Origin: an uncultured Eubacterium sp.
Lineage (GTDB): Bacteria; Bacillota; Clostridia; Lachnospirales; Lachnospiraceae
Length of the DNA stretch: 41,544 nt
Direction of reading: 5' to 3'
NCBI GenBank assembly: GCA_934317205.1
Contig: CAKREL010000007.1
Location: 1 to 41,544 of the forward strand
Shown here: positions 8,752-17,496 of the stretch, piece after piece
Numbering within the stretch: position 1 is the stretch's first letter
How the letters are laid out: every line of letters begins with the position of its first letter
The notes under the pieces: generated by a model
Told to the model about the DNA's origin: nothing
Seen by the model: only the letters and a program-made list of their open reading frames with translations
The model's database searches: none
Made by a program: the position numbers and the translations under genes

Positions 8752-8876
8752 TTCGTGCCCTCACATCTTTTCCTTTTTATCTGCTGATTTTTCTTCTATC
8801 GTTCTGTTTTATCTGCAATCCTGCTTGTATCTTTTATCTTTTGCAGTTCCCACACATTGTAAAGGTTTTCGCACAA

Positions 8877-9485
8877 TTATTCAAGCACACGATTCAGAAA
8901 TCCGAGCATTTTAAAGCGGATCTTGAAATCCCCGTTCTCCAGAACCGCCGCATATTCCTCCGGATCAAGAACTTCACGCAGCGTTTCACCGGAAGCCTGA
9001 TCCACCTCATACATACTATTTGCAAAGCACAGGTTGGGATACATCACGCACCACCAGTTATGCCCCTTTCCGGAACCGATCACTACACGAAGAGCTTCAT
9101 AGCGGCCTCCCGGAAACGTATATATTCCGTATGATTTTTCCGGGAAAATACAGTTTTCAAGAGCGACACTCACTGGATAACGATAGCCCTCCTCTGCGAT
9201 CACAGCTGCCGCACAATCCTCGATTACCCCTAGATTCTGCTCTACTACCAAAGTCCCCTCATCCAGTGTTTTTACATCTTTCAATTTGTCTGCCATCACA
9301 GTCCCCACCCGATCGCGTACTTTCAGTTTTAGTTTCTGATCCTCTGTGCTGTCACTGTTTGCCAGCACATGGAAACGCAGCACTTTCTGAGCCATGTTCT
9401 GCTGCAGGCATCTGGTCTGTATCGTTGCAGTAAGCAGAATGCAAGCTGCTGCAGCCAGACTCACTGCCAAAAATCTTTTTTTCAT
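8877..9485 (-). CDS. spoIIR: Stage II sporulation protein R
   Basis: SpoIIR is the secreted forespore signal that triggers SpoIIGA-dependent processing of pro-sigma-E in the mother cell. The chosen start at 9485 gives 202 residues beginning MKKRFLAVSLAAAACILL, a signal peptide or membrane anchor. An AAGGA site lies 12 bases upstream; the longer open frame upstream is not family-like. The conserved block LRFHVLANSDSTEDQKLKLKVRDRV and KSYGIYTFPGGRYEALRVVIG, GHNWWCVMYPNLCF are diagnostic. It lies 62 bases after the last gene of the germination receptor operon, on the same strand. Confidence 0.93.
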   Translation of the reverse strand: MKKRFLAVSLAAAACILLTATIQTRCLQQNMAQKVLRFHVLANSDSTEDQKLKLKVRDRVGTVMADKLKDVKTLDEGTLVVEQNLGVIEDCAAAVIAEEGYRYPVSVALENCIFPEKSYGIYTFPGGRYEALRVVIGSGKGHNWWCVMYPNLCFANSMYEVDQASGETLREVLDPEEYAAVLENGDFKIRFKMLGFLNRVLE

Positions 9486-9547
9486 AATGATATCCATTCC
9501 TTTCAGATCTTGGTTTTCAGAAATGAGTATTACCATTTTTTTCCGGT

Positions 9548-10558
9548 TTATTCCACAACAACCTGCACCTTTTTGCTTTCTTCTGTGCACATCTGCTGCC
9601 ATTTCCGGGCAAATGTTTGTAACCGGCTTTCCAGCTCGCGCTTTGCCTGTGCTTTTACATTCTGTGATTTTTGACTTTCTTCCATATGGTTCGTAATTCT
9701 AAAAGAACCTTTCACAATGATTTTTGGTGTGACACTTTCTACTTTATGCGTTTTTAATTGTTCTACCATCACTCCAGTACCATCCTTCATCTGAAACTCA
9801 TATTCCCGCATCTTATTTTGCAGTAACAGGGCTTCATATCCTTCCTGTAATGACAGATTTCCTGCAATTTTCATTTGATACAACATAAAAAAGCCACTAA
9901 TATTTAATTTCCCTTCCTGCAATGACAGTTTAGGAATATACATCATTTCCTCTGCCCCGTAAAACTGCTGCATCAATGTACCTACCGTTACAAAAGCACT
10001 GTCTTTCACATGCTCCCATTCTTCCAGCAGATCTTCCAGATAAATTCCCATGCACTCCGGCAGCTGCATTTCCTCAGAAAAAAGCTGCTGCATTGGCTCC
10101 TCCGTCAACAATACATACGTATTCCAGGCCGCATCTGGCTCCTTTTCAAAAAAAGACAATACTGCTTCCAGAGCATCTTCCCTGACAATTACCTTCGGAC
10201 TCAAAATCAGCACTTTCAGATGGTTCAGATCTGGATTTTTATTACTGTTCTCTGACATCTGGCGCAATCCTGCAAAGAGATCTGATACTTCTCCCTCCCA
10301 GAATACATCCGAAGAAAGTGCATTTTTCGAAGCTTTTTCATCCTGCAGATTGGGATAGGCCAGATATAAATTCATGGTGTCATTGTCCTGCGCCTCCACG
10401 CCCATTGCAAGCGGAAATGCTTGATTTTCCAGTTCATTGACGCCACATCCTTCAAGGCAGGCAAATAAAAAGACAATCGATGCACAGAACAATCCATAAA
10501 ATAATAGCTTTTTCTTTCTATTTTTGCCAGTTCTGTTCTGCTGTAGATTATACTCCAT
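9548..10558 (-). CDS. Spore germination receptor lipoprotein subunit, Ger(x)C family
   Basis: The C subunit of a GerA-type germinant receptor, an inner-membrane lipoprotein facing the spore cortex. The start at 10558 (MEYNLQQNRTGKNRKKK, 336 residues) has an AGGTGA site; a GTG three codons upstream is possible but poorly placed. A basic head is followed by a hydrophobic stretch ending in the lipobox LEGC (Cys38). Then comes ELENQAFPLAMGVE, corresponding to the usual post-lipobox E-I-E-x-x-A segment. The C-terminal part is the long helical Ger(x)C domain. It is somewhat shorter than the roughly 370-400 residues usual for the family. It is the third gene of the receptor operon. Confidence 0.85.
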   Translation of the reverse strand: MEYNLQQNRTGKNRKKKLLFYGLFCASIVFLFACLEGCGVNELENQAFPLAMGVEAQDNDTMNLYLAYPNLQDEKASKNALSSDVFWEGEVSDLFAGLRQMSENSNKNPDLNHLKVLILSPKVIVREDALEAVLSFFEKEPDAAWNTYVLLTEEPMQQLFSEEMQLPECMGIYLEDLLEEWEHVKDSAFVTVGTLMQQFYGAEEMMYIPKLSLQEGKLNISGFFMLYQMKIAGNLSLQEGYEALLLQNKMREYEFQMKDGTGVMVEQLKTHKVESVTPKIIVKGSFRITNHMEESQKSQNVKAQAKRELESRLQTFARKWQQMCTEESKKVQVVVE

Positions 10559-10587
10559 ATCACTCACCTGCCTTTCCGGTTATTTAC

Positions 10588-11697
10588 TCATGCTTTCCGA
10601 TCTGCCTTCCTTACAAGTCCAACAAAAACCGGAAGAAACAACATGATTGGGAGTACAACACATAAATAAACAAAAAACAGCCACTTTGCCAACGTTTCAT
10701 CATGCAGCAAGAGCAGGGACATGACAAATACTACCATTGTTAAAACGCCGGTCAATAACCATTTCTTTTTATGACTGTTCTGTTGTTTTTCTATTATCTG
10801 AATTTTTATCATACACTCAACAGCATAAAATAGCATAGAATCCAAAAATGCAAATAAGCAGAAAAACCAGATTCCTACCATCAATGCATCCTGTCGTTCC
10901 AGAAAGTTCCCCGGCAGCTTCACGACTGCCATAAGATCGATCACCGGCCAGTCTAAATGCGCCAGTAATTCACTTCGAAACACTCCGAGCAGAATCAGAT
11001 AAATGACCAGATTCAGTCCCAATACAACAAACAACGCATGTTTTGTCCCCCGATATGCGGCCATCACATTTTTACAACTCGATTGAAAAAGCGTATACAA
11101 CGAAATTCCCGAAAAAAACAAAAAACTCACATAACAGCTCTCTGCAAATTTTGGAGCGGAAGATACTGCCACCTGTGTCCATGCATTTGGATCTACTCCG
11201 GTGCAGGCCAGCCCTAAAATCACAAGTAATGGAATGATCAGAAAATAATACAGCACTTCATATACCCGCACCCGGCATTCTAATCCGCGTAACAACCCGA
11301 AAAAGGCTGTCGCTGTCAAAGTCAGTACAATGACAGGTTCAAAGTTTTTTCCTAACAGCTGCTTTTCGATCAAACTGGTCAGAAGATACAAGGTATAACC
11401 TGCTATTCCAAGAAATCCTATCCCATAAAAAATCTGTATGGGAATCCGAATTACTGCGCCAACCCCATCGATACACGAAAAAAAACAATCTTTTTCAAAA
11501 TACTTTTTCCAGAAACAAAGCAGAAGCAACGCACAAATGCCACCCACTGCCAGGGCAAAAAATCCATCCACACCACTGTGCGAAGCAACAAACGATGGAA
11601 GCAGCAGTGTACTGATTCCCAGCAGTTCCAGCGTCAGTGTCCGTTTCACCTGCCTGGCAGAAATTTTCTGATTTTTCATGAAATTAAGATCCTGCAT
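10588..11697 (-). CDS. Spore germination receptor permease-like subunit, GerAB family
   Basis: The B subunit belongs to the APC transporter superfamily and carries the germinant-binding pocket. The start at 11697 (MQDLNFMKNQKIS, 369 residues, the usual family length) overlaps the end of the A-subunit gene by 14 bases; an internal ATG at 11679 is an alternative. About ten hydrophobic segments are visible, beginning LLGISTLLLPSFVAS and including LVIYLILLGVFRSELLAHLDWPV, with the P-V-I-D-L motif typical of GerAB. The last two helices end in LPVFVGLVRKADRKA. The germinant cannot be read from the sequence. Confidence 0.87.
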   Translation of the reverse strand: MQDLNFMKNQKISARQVKRTLTLELLGISTLLLPSFVASHSGVDGFFALAVGGICALLLLCFWKKYFEKDCFFSCIDGVGAVIRIPIQIFYGIGFLGIAGYTLYLLTSLIEKQLLGKNFEPVIVLTLTATAFFGLLRGLECRVRVYEVLYYFLIIPLLVILGLACTGVDPNAWTQVAVSSAPKFAESCYVSFLFFSGISLYTLFQSSCKNVMAAYRGTKHALFVVLGLNLVIYLILLGVFRSELLAHLDWPVIDLMAVVKLPGNFLERQDALMVGIWFFCLFAFLDSMLFYAVECMIKIQIIEKQQNSHKKKWLLTGVLTMVVFVMSLLLLHDETLAKWLFFVYLCVVLPIMLFLPVFVGLVRKADRKA

Positions 11698-13198
11698 TGC
11701 CTTGCTCCCTTCCGGATTTTGTTCTGAGCCGAATCCGATTATCAGGATTTGCATAAAAAGGTCTGCGAGGCAGATTCTGCAGCGGCGGGCGCACAAAACT
11801 GTCTCTCTCATCCTGATAATCATTCAAATCTGCTCCGACAAACGGCATCAAATATGGCAAACCAAAACTCTCCAGCTGTGCCAGATGAATAAGTAAAAGC
11901 AGCAGGCCAAGCAGAAATCCATAAAATCCAAGTGCTGCCGCTAATCCGATAAAAGCAAATTTTAACAATCGAAAAGCCGTTGCGAAATCTTCATTTGGAA
12001 TCGAAAAAGAACACAACGCCGTAAATGCCACAACGATGACTACCATGGGACTCACAATATTCGCATCTACCGCAGCCTGTCCGATGATCAGACCACCCAC
12101 GATGCCGATTGTATTTCCCATCGCACCGGGCAATCGTACACCAGCCTCCCGCAAAAGTTCAAAGGATAATTCCATCAAAAGCACTTCTACCACTCCGGGA
12201 AATGGTACACCCTGTCTGGCCGCAGCAAATGAAAGTAACAACTTTGTAGGCAATAACTGCGTATGAAAATTTGTCATAGCAAGGTATAAACCTGGCAGGA
12301 TCATGGAAAGAAATGCAGCTACATAGCGCAGCATCCTTGTAAATGTCGCTATCTCCCATCTGGTATAATAGTCGTCCGTTGTCCGGATAAAAGAATTATA
12401 ATCTGCCGGGAAAATCAATGCCTCCGGTGAATTATCTGCCAGCAATACCGCACGGCCTTCCAACAACGCCATTACCGCCCGGTCTGGTCTGCGCGTGGTC
12501 TGAAACTGCGGAAACGGCGAAAACCACTGTGTCTCCGTTAACTGCTCAATCACACCACTGTCCCCAATCCCATCAATCGTAAATCCTTCCAGACGCTGCT
12601 GCATTTCTGCCACAATTTCCGGTCTCACAATCCCATTCAGATACATCACATCCACATTCGTATTTGTCCGCGTTCCGCATTTGCATTCTGCTGCCTTCAG
12701 TTCCACAGAGCGCAATCGTTTTCGAATCAATGCCGTATTCTGCTTAATAGAACTGCCAAACCCTTCATTACTTCCCCGGATTGCTTTCTCCGACGCCGTC
12801 TCCTGCAGCGACATCCCCGGATATCCTTTATCCGGAATCTTTAATGCACGGTCAAACCCATCCACAAAAAGAATGGTGTCACCCGTCAGCATTCCACCTG
12901 CCGCTTCCGACATCTGTGTAAAAGGTGTCACATCAGAAATTCCCAGTGCATTTTCTATTAACGCCTCATATAATTTTTCCTTATTCATGCAGCTCAAGCG
13001 GTTCAACATCTTTCCGAGCACCGAATCTTCCATCATATTTTTGCCTCCGGTGACTTCGATATAGCTCAGAAATGCACGGACATCCGCCTCCTTTCCCAGA
13101 CACATCGGGCGCATTTTGATGTCCGCACAATCGGAAAACTGCTGTTTCCACCAAGTAATATTTTCATCCAGTTTTTTTGAAACGGCCTGATCCTGCAT
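11684..13198 (-). CDS. Spore germination receptor subunit, GerAA family
   Basis: The A subunit of the germinant receptor, 504 residues. The large N-terminal soluble region contains RGSNEGFGSSIKQNTALIRKRL and the IGDSGVIEQLTETQWFSPFPQFQTTRRPDRA block, both typical of GerAA. About five membrane helices follow (from MLRYVAAFLSMILPGLYLA), with PFPGVVEVLLMELSFELLREAGVRLP and AMGNTIGIVGGLIIGQAAV. An AGGTGA site precedes the ATG. It is the first gene of a gerA-gerB-gerC type operon and comes just after the terminator of the GntR gene, so its promoter should lie in 13199-13276. Confidence 0.93.
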   Translation of the reverse strand: MQDQAVSKKLDENITWWKQQFSDCADIKMRPMCLGKEADVRAFLSYIEVTGGKNMMEDSVLGKMLNRLSCMNKEKLYEALIENALGISDVTPFTQMSEAAGGMLTGDTILFVDGFDRALKIPDKGYPGMSLQETASEKAIRGSNEGFGSSIKQNTALIRKRLRSVELKAAECKCGTRTNTNVDVMYLNGIVRPEIVAEMQQRLEGFTIDGIGDSGVIEQLTETQWFSPFPQFQTTRRPDRAVMALLEGRAVLLADNSPEALIFPADYNSFIRTTDDYYTRWEIATFTRMLRYVAAFLSMILPGLYLAMTNFHTQLLPTKLLLSFAAARQGVPFPGVVEVLLMELSFELLREAGVRLPGAMGNTIGIVGGLIIGQAAVDANIVSPMVVIVVAFTALCSFSIPNEDFATAFRLLKFAFIGLAAALGFYGFLLGLLLLLIHLAQLESFGLPYLMPFVGADLNDYQDERDSFVRPPLQNLPRRPFYANPDNRIRLRTKSGREQGNAGS

Positions 13199-13276
13199 AA
13201 TCTCACCTCATTTACTGCCATCTTTATTTGTTGCTCACCCTATGGAGGTGGAAGTCATCTCACCTCTGGTATACTA

Positions 13277-13302
13277 AAAGGACAGACTTTCGTCTGTCCT
13301 TT
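13277..13302 (-). terminator. Terminator after the GntR-family regulator
   Basis: A perfect 11-bp stem: AAAGGACAGAC (13277-13287) and GTCTGTCCTTT (13292-13302) with a 4-base loop, followed on the minus strand by a short T-run. It separates the ispE-gntR transcript from the germination operon. Confidence 0.82.
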
Positions 13303-13330
13303 ACTATGCACAATTATTTTATTTTTATTC

Positions 13331-14005
13331 TTACTCTTGTTCACGAATAATCTTTTTGACTGCTTCTGCCTGATTATGCAGATGACGCTCCACATAAGAA
13401 ACTGCAAGCTGGGAATCCTTCGCTTTCAGTGCCTCGTACATTTTCTGATGCTCTTCGATCAGTCTTGGATAAATGGAATCGTCTTTCAGATATTCCACAC
13501 GATAACGATACATCTGCTCTCTCAGATTGTTCAGCAGCTGCTGCAGTTTCGGATTATTGGATGCTTTGTAGAGAATTTCATGAAATTTTACATCCGCTTT
13601 TGCCATCTCTACAAACTGACCTTTTCTGGTCTTTTCTTCAAAATCTTGCATTGCAACTTTCAGCTCCTGTAAAGCAGCCGGAGTAATTTTTTCACAGGAA
13701 AGACGAACAGCCAGATCTTCCAGAGAAATTCGGATTTCCAGAACATCTTCCATGTCTTTCTCTGTCATCTTGGCTACTTCCGCACCTTTTCTCGGAATCG
13801 TCACAGCCAGACCTTCCTGTTCCAGCATACGGATAGCCTCACGAATCGGTGTACGGCTTACCCCAAGCTTGGAAGCAAGCTGTAACTCCATCAGACGCTC
13901 TCCCGGTTTGAGATCACCTTTCAAAATTGCACCGCGCAATGTCTGAAACACGACATCACGAAGCGGCAGATATGCATCCATCTGTAATTCCAAATTGTCT
14001 GTCAT
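13331..14005 (-). CDS. GntR-family transcriptional regulator, FCD (FadR-like) subgroup
   Basis: A 224-residue DNA-binding regulator. Residues about 14-80 are the GntR winged helix: LRGAILKGDLKPGERLMELQLASKLGVSRTPIREAIRMLEQEGL. Residues about 90-220 are the all-helical FCD effector domain, with LEIRISLEDLAVRL, the metal-site-like D-V-K-F-H segment near 125, and a late H-L-H-N-Q-A run that could add histidine ligands. FCD domains usually bind organic acids or sugar acids through a metal; the effector here is unknown. A GGGGG site precedes the ATG. It follows ispE by 26 bases and ends at its own terminator, so it is co-transcribed with ispE. A TTGTATA-type palindrome upstream of ispE is a candidate autoregulatory site. 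Confidence 0.9.
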   Translation of the reverse strand: MTDNLELQMDAYLPLRDVVFQTLRGAILKGDLKPGERLMELQLASKLGVSRTPIREAIRMLEQEGLAVTIPRKGAEVAKMTEKDMEDVLEIRISLEDLAVRLSCEKITPAALQELKVAMQDFEEKTRKGQFVEMAKADVKFHEILYKASNNPKLQQLLNNLREQMYRYRVEYLKDDSIYPRLIEEHQKMYEALKAKDSQLAVSYVERHLHNQAEAVKKIIREQE

Positions 14006-14031
14006 TGTCTGTTTCCCCCTCTTTTTCGTGT

Positions 14032-14904
14032 TTATCTTCTGTTGTTATGGATGTCGGATGTATATACATTTTTGGCAAGTCCTGACTGCTTCAACGCATC
14101 ATAAGCCTTGCGGATTTCCTTTTCATTTGGGAATAGACCAAATACAGTCGGTCCGCTGCCACTCATCATAGCATTTAATGCTCCATTTTCCATCATCAGC
14201 TTTTTAATATCGTTGATTACAGGATACATCGGAATTGTTACTGTCTCAAGAATATTTCCCATATGAGAAGCTACACCTTTTAAGTCTTTCTTTTGTATGC
14301 TCTCCATCACACCATCGATATCCGGATGCTCCATGCCATCATACAGTTTCAGACCTCCGTAAACCGTCTTTGTGGATACAGAAATTGCCGGTTTTGCGAT
14401 CAGTACCGGACATTTCGGCATCGGTGGCAATGCCGTCAGTTTCTCACCAATTCCCTCTGCCAGTGCAGTTCCACGCATGATACAAAATGGTACATCTGCT
14501 CCAATCTTCAATCCGAGTTCCATCAATTTATTCTGTTTCAGTCCAAGGTTAAAAATACGGTTCATTCCAACCAGTACTGCTGCCGCATCAGAACTTCCGC
14601 CTGCCAGACCTGCTGCAACCGGAATAAATTTCTGAAGAACAATGCGTACTCCTTCCTTGATCTGGAATTCATCTTTCATTAATTTTGCTGCACGGTATAC
14701 CAGATTATCTTCATTGACCGGCAGATAATAAAGATTTGTCTCTACGTGAATGTGCGGAGAACGAGTCTTTTTGATCTCCACCCGATCATACAAATGGATT
14801 GTCTGCATGATCATGCGCACATCATGATATCCGTCCTCTCGTTTTCCAAGCACATCCAGTCCCAGATTAATTTTGGCAAGCGCCTTCAAACTTATTTCGT
14901 CCAT
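14032..14904 (-). CDS. ispE: 4-diphosphocytidyl-2-C-methyl-D-erythritol kinase
   Basis: IspE phosphorylates CDP-methylerythritol in the MEP route to isoprenoids. The 290-residue GHMP kinase begins ISLKALAKINLGLDVLGKREDGYH, with the family Lys and the substrate-binding D-G-Y-H. It has the ATP-binding glycine loop PVAAGLAGGSSDAAAVL and the C-terminal NGALNAMMSGSGPTVFGLF motif. Its length is normal. The start has a GAGGGA site. A promoter candidate lies at 14943-14971. It heads the two-gene ispE-gntR transcript. Confidence 0.96.
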   Translation of the reverse strand: MDEISLKALAKINLGLDVLGKREDGYHDVRMIMQTIHLYDRVEIKKTRSPHIHVETNLYYLPVNEDNLVYRAAKLMKDEFQIKEGVRIVLQKFIPVAAGLAGGSSDAAAVLVGMNRIFNLGLKQNKLMELGLKIGADVPFCIMRGTALAEGIGEKLTALPPMPKCPVLIAKPAISVSTKTVYGGLKLYDGMEHPDIDGVMESIQKKDLKGVASHMGNILETVTIPMYPVINDIKKLMMENGALNAMMSGSGPTVFGLFPNEKEIRKAYDALKQSGLAKNVYTSDIHNNRR

Positions 14905-14942
14905 TTTTTCATCCCTCGTTTCTCTTTATAATTCTTTATAAT

Positions 14943-14971
14943 ATAATGAACATTTATGATCTAAGTGTAAA
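14943..14971 (-). promoter_or_regulatory. Promoter candidate for ispE-gntR
   Basis: On the minus strand TTTACA (14966-14971) and CATTAT (14943-14948) are 17 bases apart, about 40 bases upstream of the ispE start. Confidence 0.45.
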
Positions 14972-15012
14972 AAGTAAATATTCACTCTGTTGTTAAGCGG
15001 ACACTTGGTATT

Positions 15013-15046
15013 TTGTATACACTCTTATGTATTATTTTATATACAA
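15013..15046. promoter_or_regulatory. TTGTATA inverted repeat upstream of ispE (candidate operator)
   Basis: TTGTATA at 15013-15019 and TATACAA at 15040-15046 face each other, and the first half also contains the 8-bp palindrome TGTATACA. FCD-type GntR regulators typically bind T-G/T-GTATAC-A palindromes, and such a gene lies downstream in the ispE transcript. The link is inferred. Confidence 0.3.
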
Positions 15047-15086
15047 TTTGTTTTTCTGTCAATATTTTTTTCACAAGGACAAAAAA

Positions 15087-15115
15087 CTCCCGCGTTGGAT
15101 CATACAACGCGGGAG
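15087..15115 (-). terminator. Terminator after the flavin reductase gene
   Basis: A perfect 11-bp GC-rich stem, CTCCCGCGTTG (15087-15097) and CAACGCGGGAG (15105-15115), followed by TTTTTT on the minus strand. Confidence 0.93.
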
Positions 15116-15176
15116 CATCTACATTATGAATTGCTGTACTAGTACATTGTTTCGTAAATAGCTGCACTAATTTGTA

Positions 15177-17213
15177 TTAGATTATTTCCATTGCCGCAGT
15201 CCAGCCTTCTCTTACCGCATCACCGATCTGACGTGCACGCACACAATCACCGATCTTCCATAGCGGAATGCCAGCTTCTTTGATGGCTGTCTCCAATGCT
15301 TCTGTCGCATGTGCACGCCGTCCCATTGCATTGACAACGGAATCTGCTTTGATGGTAATCTCTTTTCCATTCTGCTCAGCTACAACAAAGTCTTTGCCGA
15401 CTTTTACAACTTTTGCATTTACTTCGTATTTACCACCTTTTTTATCAATGAAATCATGCACTGCTGTCCGGTACAGACCGGTTGTCTCCGGCATCAGCGC
15501 ACCTTTCATCTCAACGATGGTTGTCTCTACACCGTGATCAATATAATCTGCTGCTGCTTCACAACCAACCAGACCGCCACCGAGTACGATGGTGCTCTTT
15601 CCAAGACCTGCAAAGTCATTGTAGTATACGTCCATTGCTGTTACCGCATTTTCGATTCCGTCGATCGGAAGGATCAGATCATCGGATCCAACGGCCAGTA
15701 CAACTGCTTCCGGAGCAATCTCTTTGATGAGTTTTGGTGTCACTTCACAGTTTAATCTCACTTCGATCGGACGTTTCTCAACGTCACGGATCAGCAGATC
15801 TTTGAAGTTTCTGATATCTACTTTATGATCGGTATGATCTGTAAAATTGATCAGACCACCTAATACATCAGATTTCTCGCACAGAATTACCTGATGTCCT
15901 CTGTCTGCTGCTGTGATCGCTGTCTGCAGGCCACCGCAGCCACCACCTACGACTAATACTTTACGGCTTGCTTCCGGTTTTGGCATACGCTCCGGAAGGA
16001 CTTTGTGATGAGAAGCCGGCCATACGTCATATGGGTTGATCGTACAGGAATCCAATGGTGGGAATTTCACTGTCCAGATTTCTGTCTCATGCTCGCCGGA
16101 CGGACCCGGATAACATCTTCCGCAGCGCAGGCAGCGGCGAATCTCATCTGCATGCCCCTCTTTTGCCTTGTTTGGAAATGCCGGATCAGCAAAGAACTGA
16201 CGTCCCATGGATACCATATCTACTTTTCCTGCTGCGATTGCTTCTTCTGCCTGCTCCGGAGAGTTGATACCACCGACTACTGCAACCGGAATAGATACGT
16301 TCTGTTTGATAACGGCTGCCGGTTCAATGTTCGGACCATGCGGTGCATAAGCAGTTGTAAACTCCCAGCTTCTGGAAGAACTCAGATAATGGCCACAAGA
16401 TACATGGATCATATCAATGTACGGCTCGCACAGTTTACAATAATTTACAGCATCTTCCAGCTCTAATCCACCCGGTAAATGCTCGGAACTGCTGACACGG
16501 ATCTCAATTACAAAATCAGGTCCCATAGCCTCTCGAACGGTCTTTAACAATTCAACGGTAAATCTTGCTCTGTTTTCAAAAGATCCGCCATATTCATCGG
16601 TACGTTTGTTGTATTGCGGAGAAAGGAACTGTGCCGGAAGCCAGCCATGTCCGCAGTGGATCATAATACCTTCCCAGCCTGCTGCCTGGAACCATTTACA
16701 TGCAGTAACATAATCCTGATAACAGCTTAAAATCTCTTCTTTTGTAAATGCCTCCACATGAGTGCCATCCGGAAGATCTTTCTCAGACGGTCCCTTCGGA
16801 TTGATGCCGTCACCGATATTTGTCTTGATCTCACCACAGGAAAGCAGCTCTCCCATTGGAAATGCACCATAGCTTTTGATCATCTCTGCTGTTGCTTTCA
16901 TAATTTCAAACTGCTTGTCAGATCTGGAGGTAAAGTCAAGATATGGCTCAAACGGAAAACGTTTGTCATACTCATGATTTGGGCTTAACTCGCCCAGACA
17001 GACGATACCTGCGCCACCTTTTGCTTTTGCTTCCAGCATGCAAAATGCACGCTCCGGTACCGGTGTGGTATAACCGAACGGATCCGGATCCATCTCAATA
17101 TAATGCTCGAATGCAAACAATGCCGGAGCTGCTTCGATACGGTTTTTGATTGTTTTTGAGCCAATCTTTAGCGGCTCAAATAAATGTGGGAAATACTGAT
17201 TTTTTTCTGCCAT
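15177..17213 (-). CDS. Old-Yellow-Enzyme-type FMN/Fe-S/FAD reductase (2-enoate or dienoyl-CoA reductase family)
   Basis: A 678-residue enzyme with an N-terminal FMN TIM barrel (about 1-350), an iron-sulfur segment, and a C-terminal FAD/NAD(P) module (VLVVGGGCGGLQTA about 419-432; IVLGGGLVGCEAA). This is the layout of 2,4-dienoyl-CoA reductase FadH, enoate reductases and BaiCD/BaiH, which reduce activated C=C bonds with NAD(P)H. The barrel motif HCGHGWLPAQFLSP (186-199) with RTDEYGGSFENR is clear. Odd points: the usual QLxHxGR segment reads ELLSCGE (122-128), and the cluster cysteines are 361, 364, 367 and 390, not the common C-x2-C-x3-C-x11-C. The substrate is unknown. It lacks the HGDR motif I associate with bilirubin reductase. 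It is divergent from the TetR gene at 17497. Confidence 0.85.
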   Translation of the reverse strand: MAEKNQYFPHLFEPLKIGSKTIKNRIEAAPALFAFEHYIEMDPDPFGYTTPVPERAFCMLEAKAKGGAGIVCLGELSPNHEYDKRFPFEPYLDFTSRSDKQFEIMKATAEMIKSYGAFPMGELLSCGEIKTNIGDGINPKGPSEKDLPDGTHVEAFTKEEILSCYQDYVTACKWFQAAGWEGIMIHCGHGWLPAQFLSPQYNKRTDEYGGSFENRARFTVELLKTVREAMGPDFVIEIRVSSSEHLPGGLELEDAVNYCKLCEPYIDMIHVSCGHYLSSSRSWEFTTAYAPHGPNIEPAAVIKQNVSIPVAVVGGINSPEQAEEAIAAGKVDMVSMGRQFFADPAFPNKAKEGHADEIRRCLRCGRCYPGPSGEHETEIWTVKFPPLDSCTINPYDVWPASHHKVLPERMPKPEASRKVLVVGGGCGGLQTAITAADRGHQVILCEKSDVLGGLINFTDHTDHKVDIRNFKDLLIRDVEKRPIEVRLNCEVTPKLIKEIAPEAVVLAVGSDDLILPIDGIENAVTAMDVYYNDFAGLGKSTIVLGGGLVGCEAAADYIDHGVETTIVEMKGALMPETTGLYRTAVHDFIDKKGGKYEVNAKVVKVGKDFVVAEQNGKEITIKADSVVNAMGRRAHATEALETAIKEAGIPLWKIGDCVRARQIGDAVREGWTAAMEII

Positions 17214-17334
17214 AATCTCTTACCTTGTCCTTTCCAAAACATCTAAAGTATGTACGAAACAATTATTTCTGTCCGTGTTCCTACCCATAAATGCCTTTCT
17301 CTCAATGATTGTTTTCTGTGAAGTTGTTACTTAG

Positions 17335-17364
17335 ACTGTATCAGAATCTTCTGCTATTCTTCAA
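17335..17364 (-). promoter_or_regulatory. Promoter candidate for the flavin reductase, with palindrome in the spacer
   Basis: On the minus strand TTGAAG (17359-17364) and TACAGT (17335-17340) are 18 bases apart, with an extended -10 TG. The spacer contains the palindrome CAGAATCTTCTG (17342-17353), a plausible operator for the divergent TetR regulator. Confidence 0.4.
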
Positions 17365-17496
17365 ACACCAGCTTATTTTTCGCTGTTTTATTTTGCGACA
17401 TTTTATACGTTTTTGTTTTATTGTATCTGGATAAAAACAGGAAATCGTGTTAGGATTTTGTTATATTCGACATATAAAAAATGGGGGATAACAACT

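Noticed and set aside
15177..17213. Bilirubin reductase BilR or bile acid BaiCD
   Set aside because: The domain layout fits, but the HGDR motif I associate with BilR is absent, and there are no other bai-type genes nearby.
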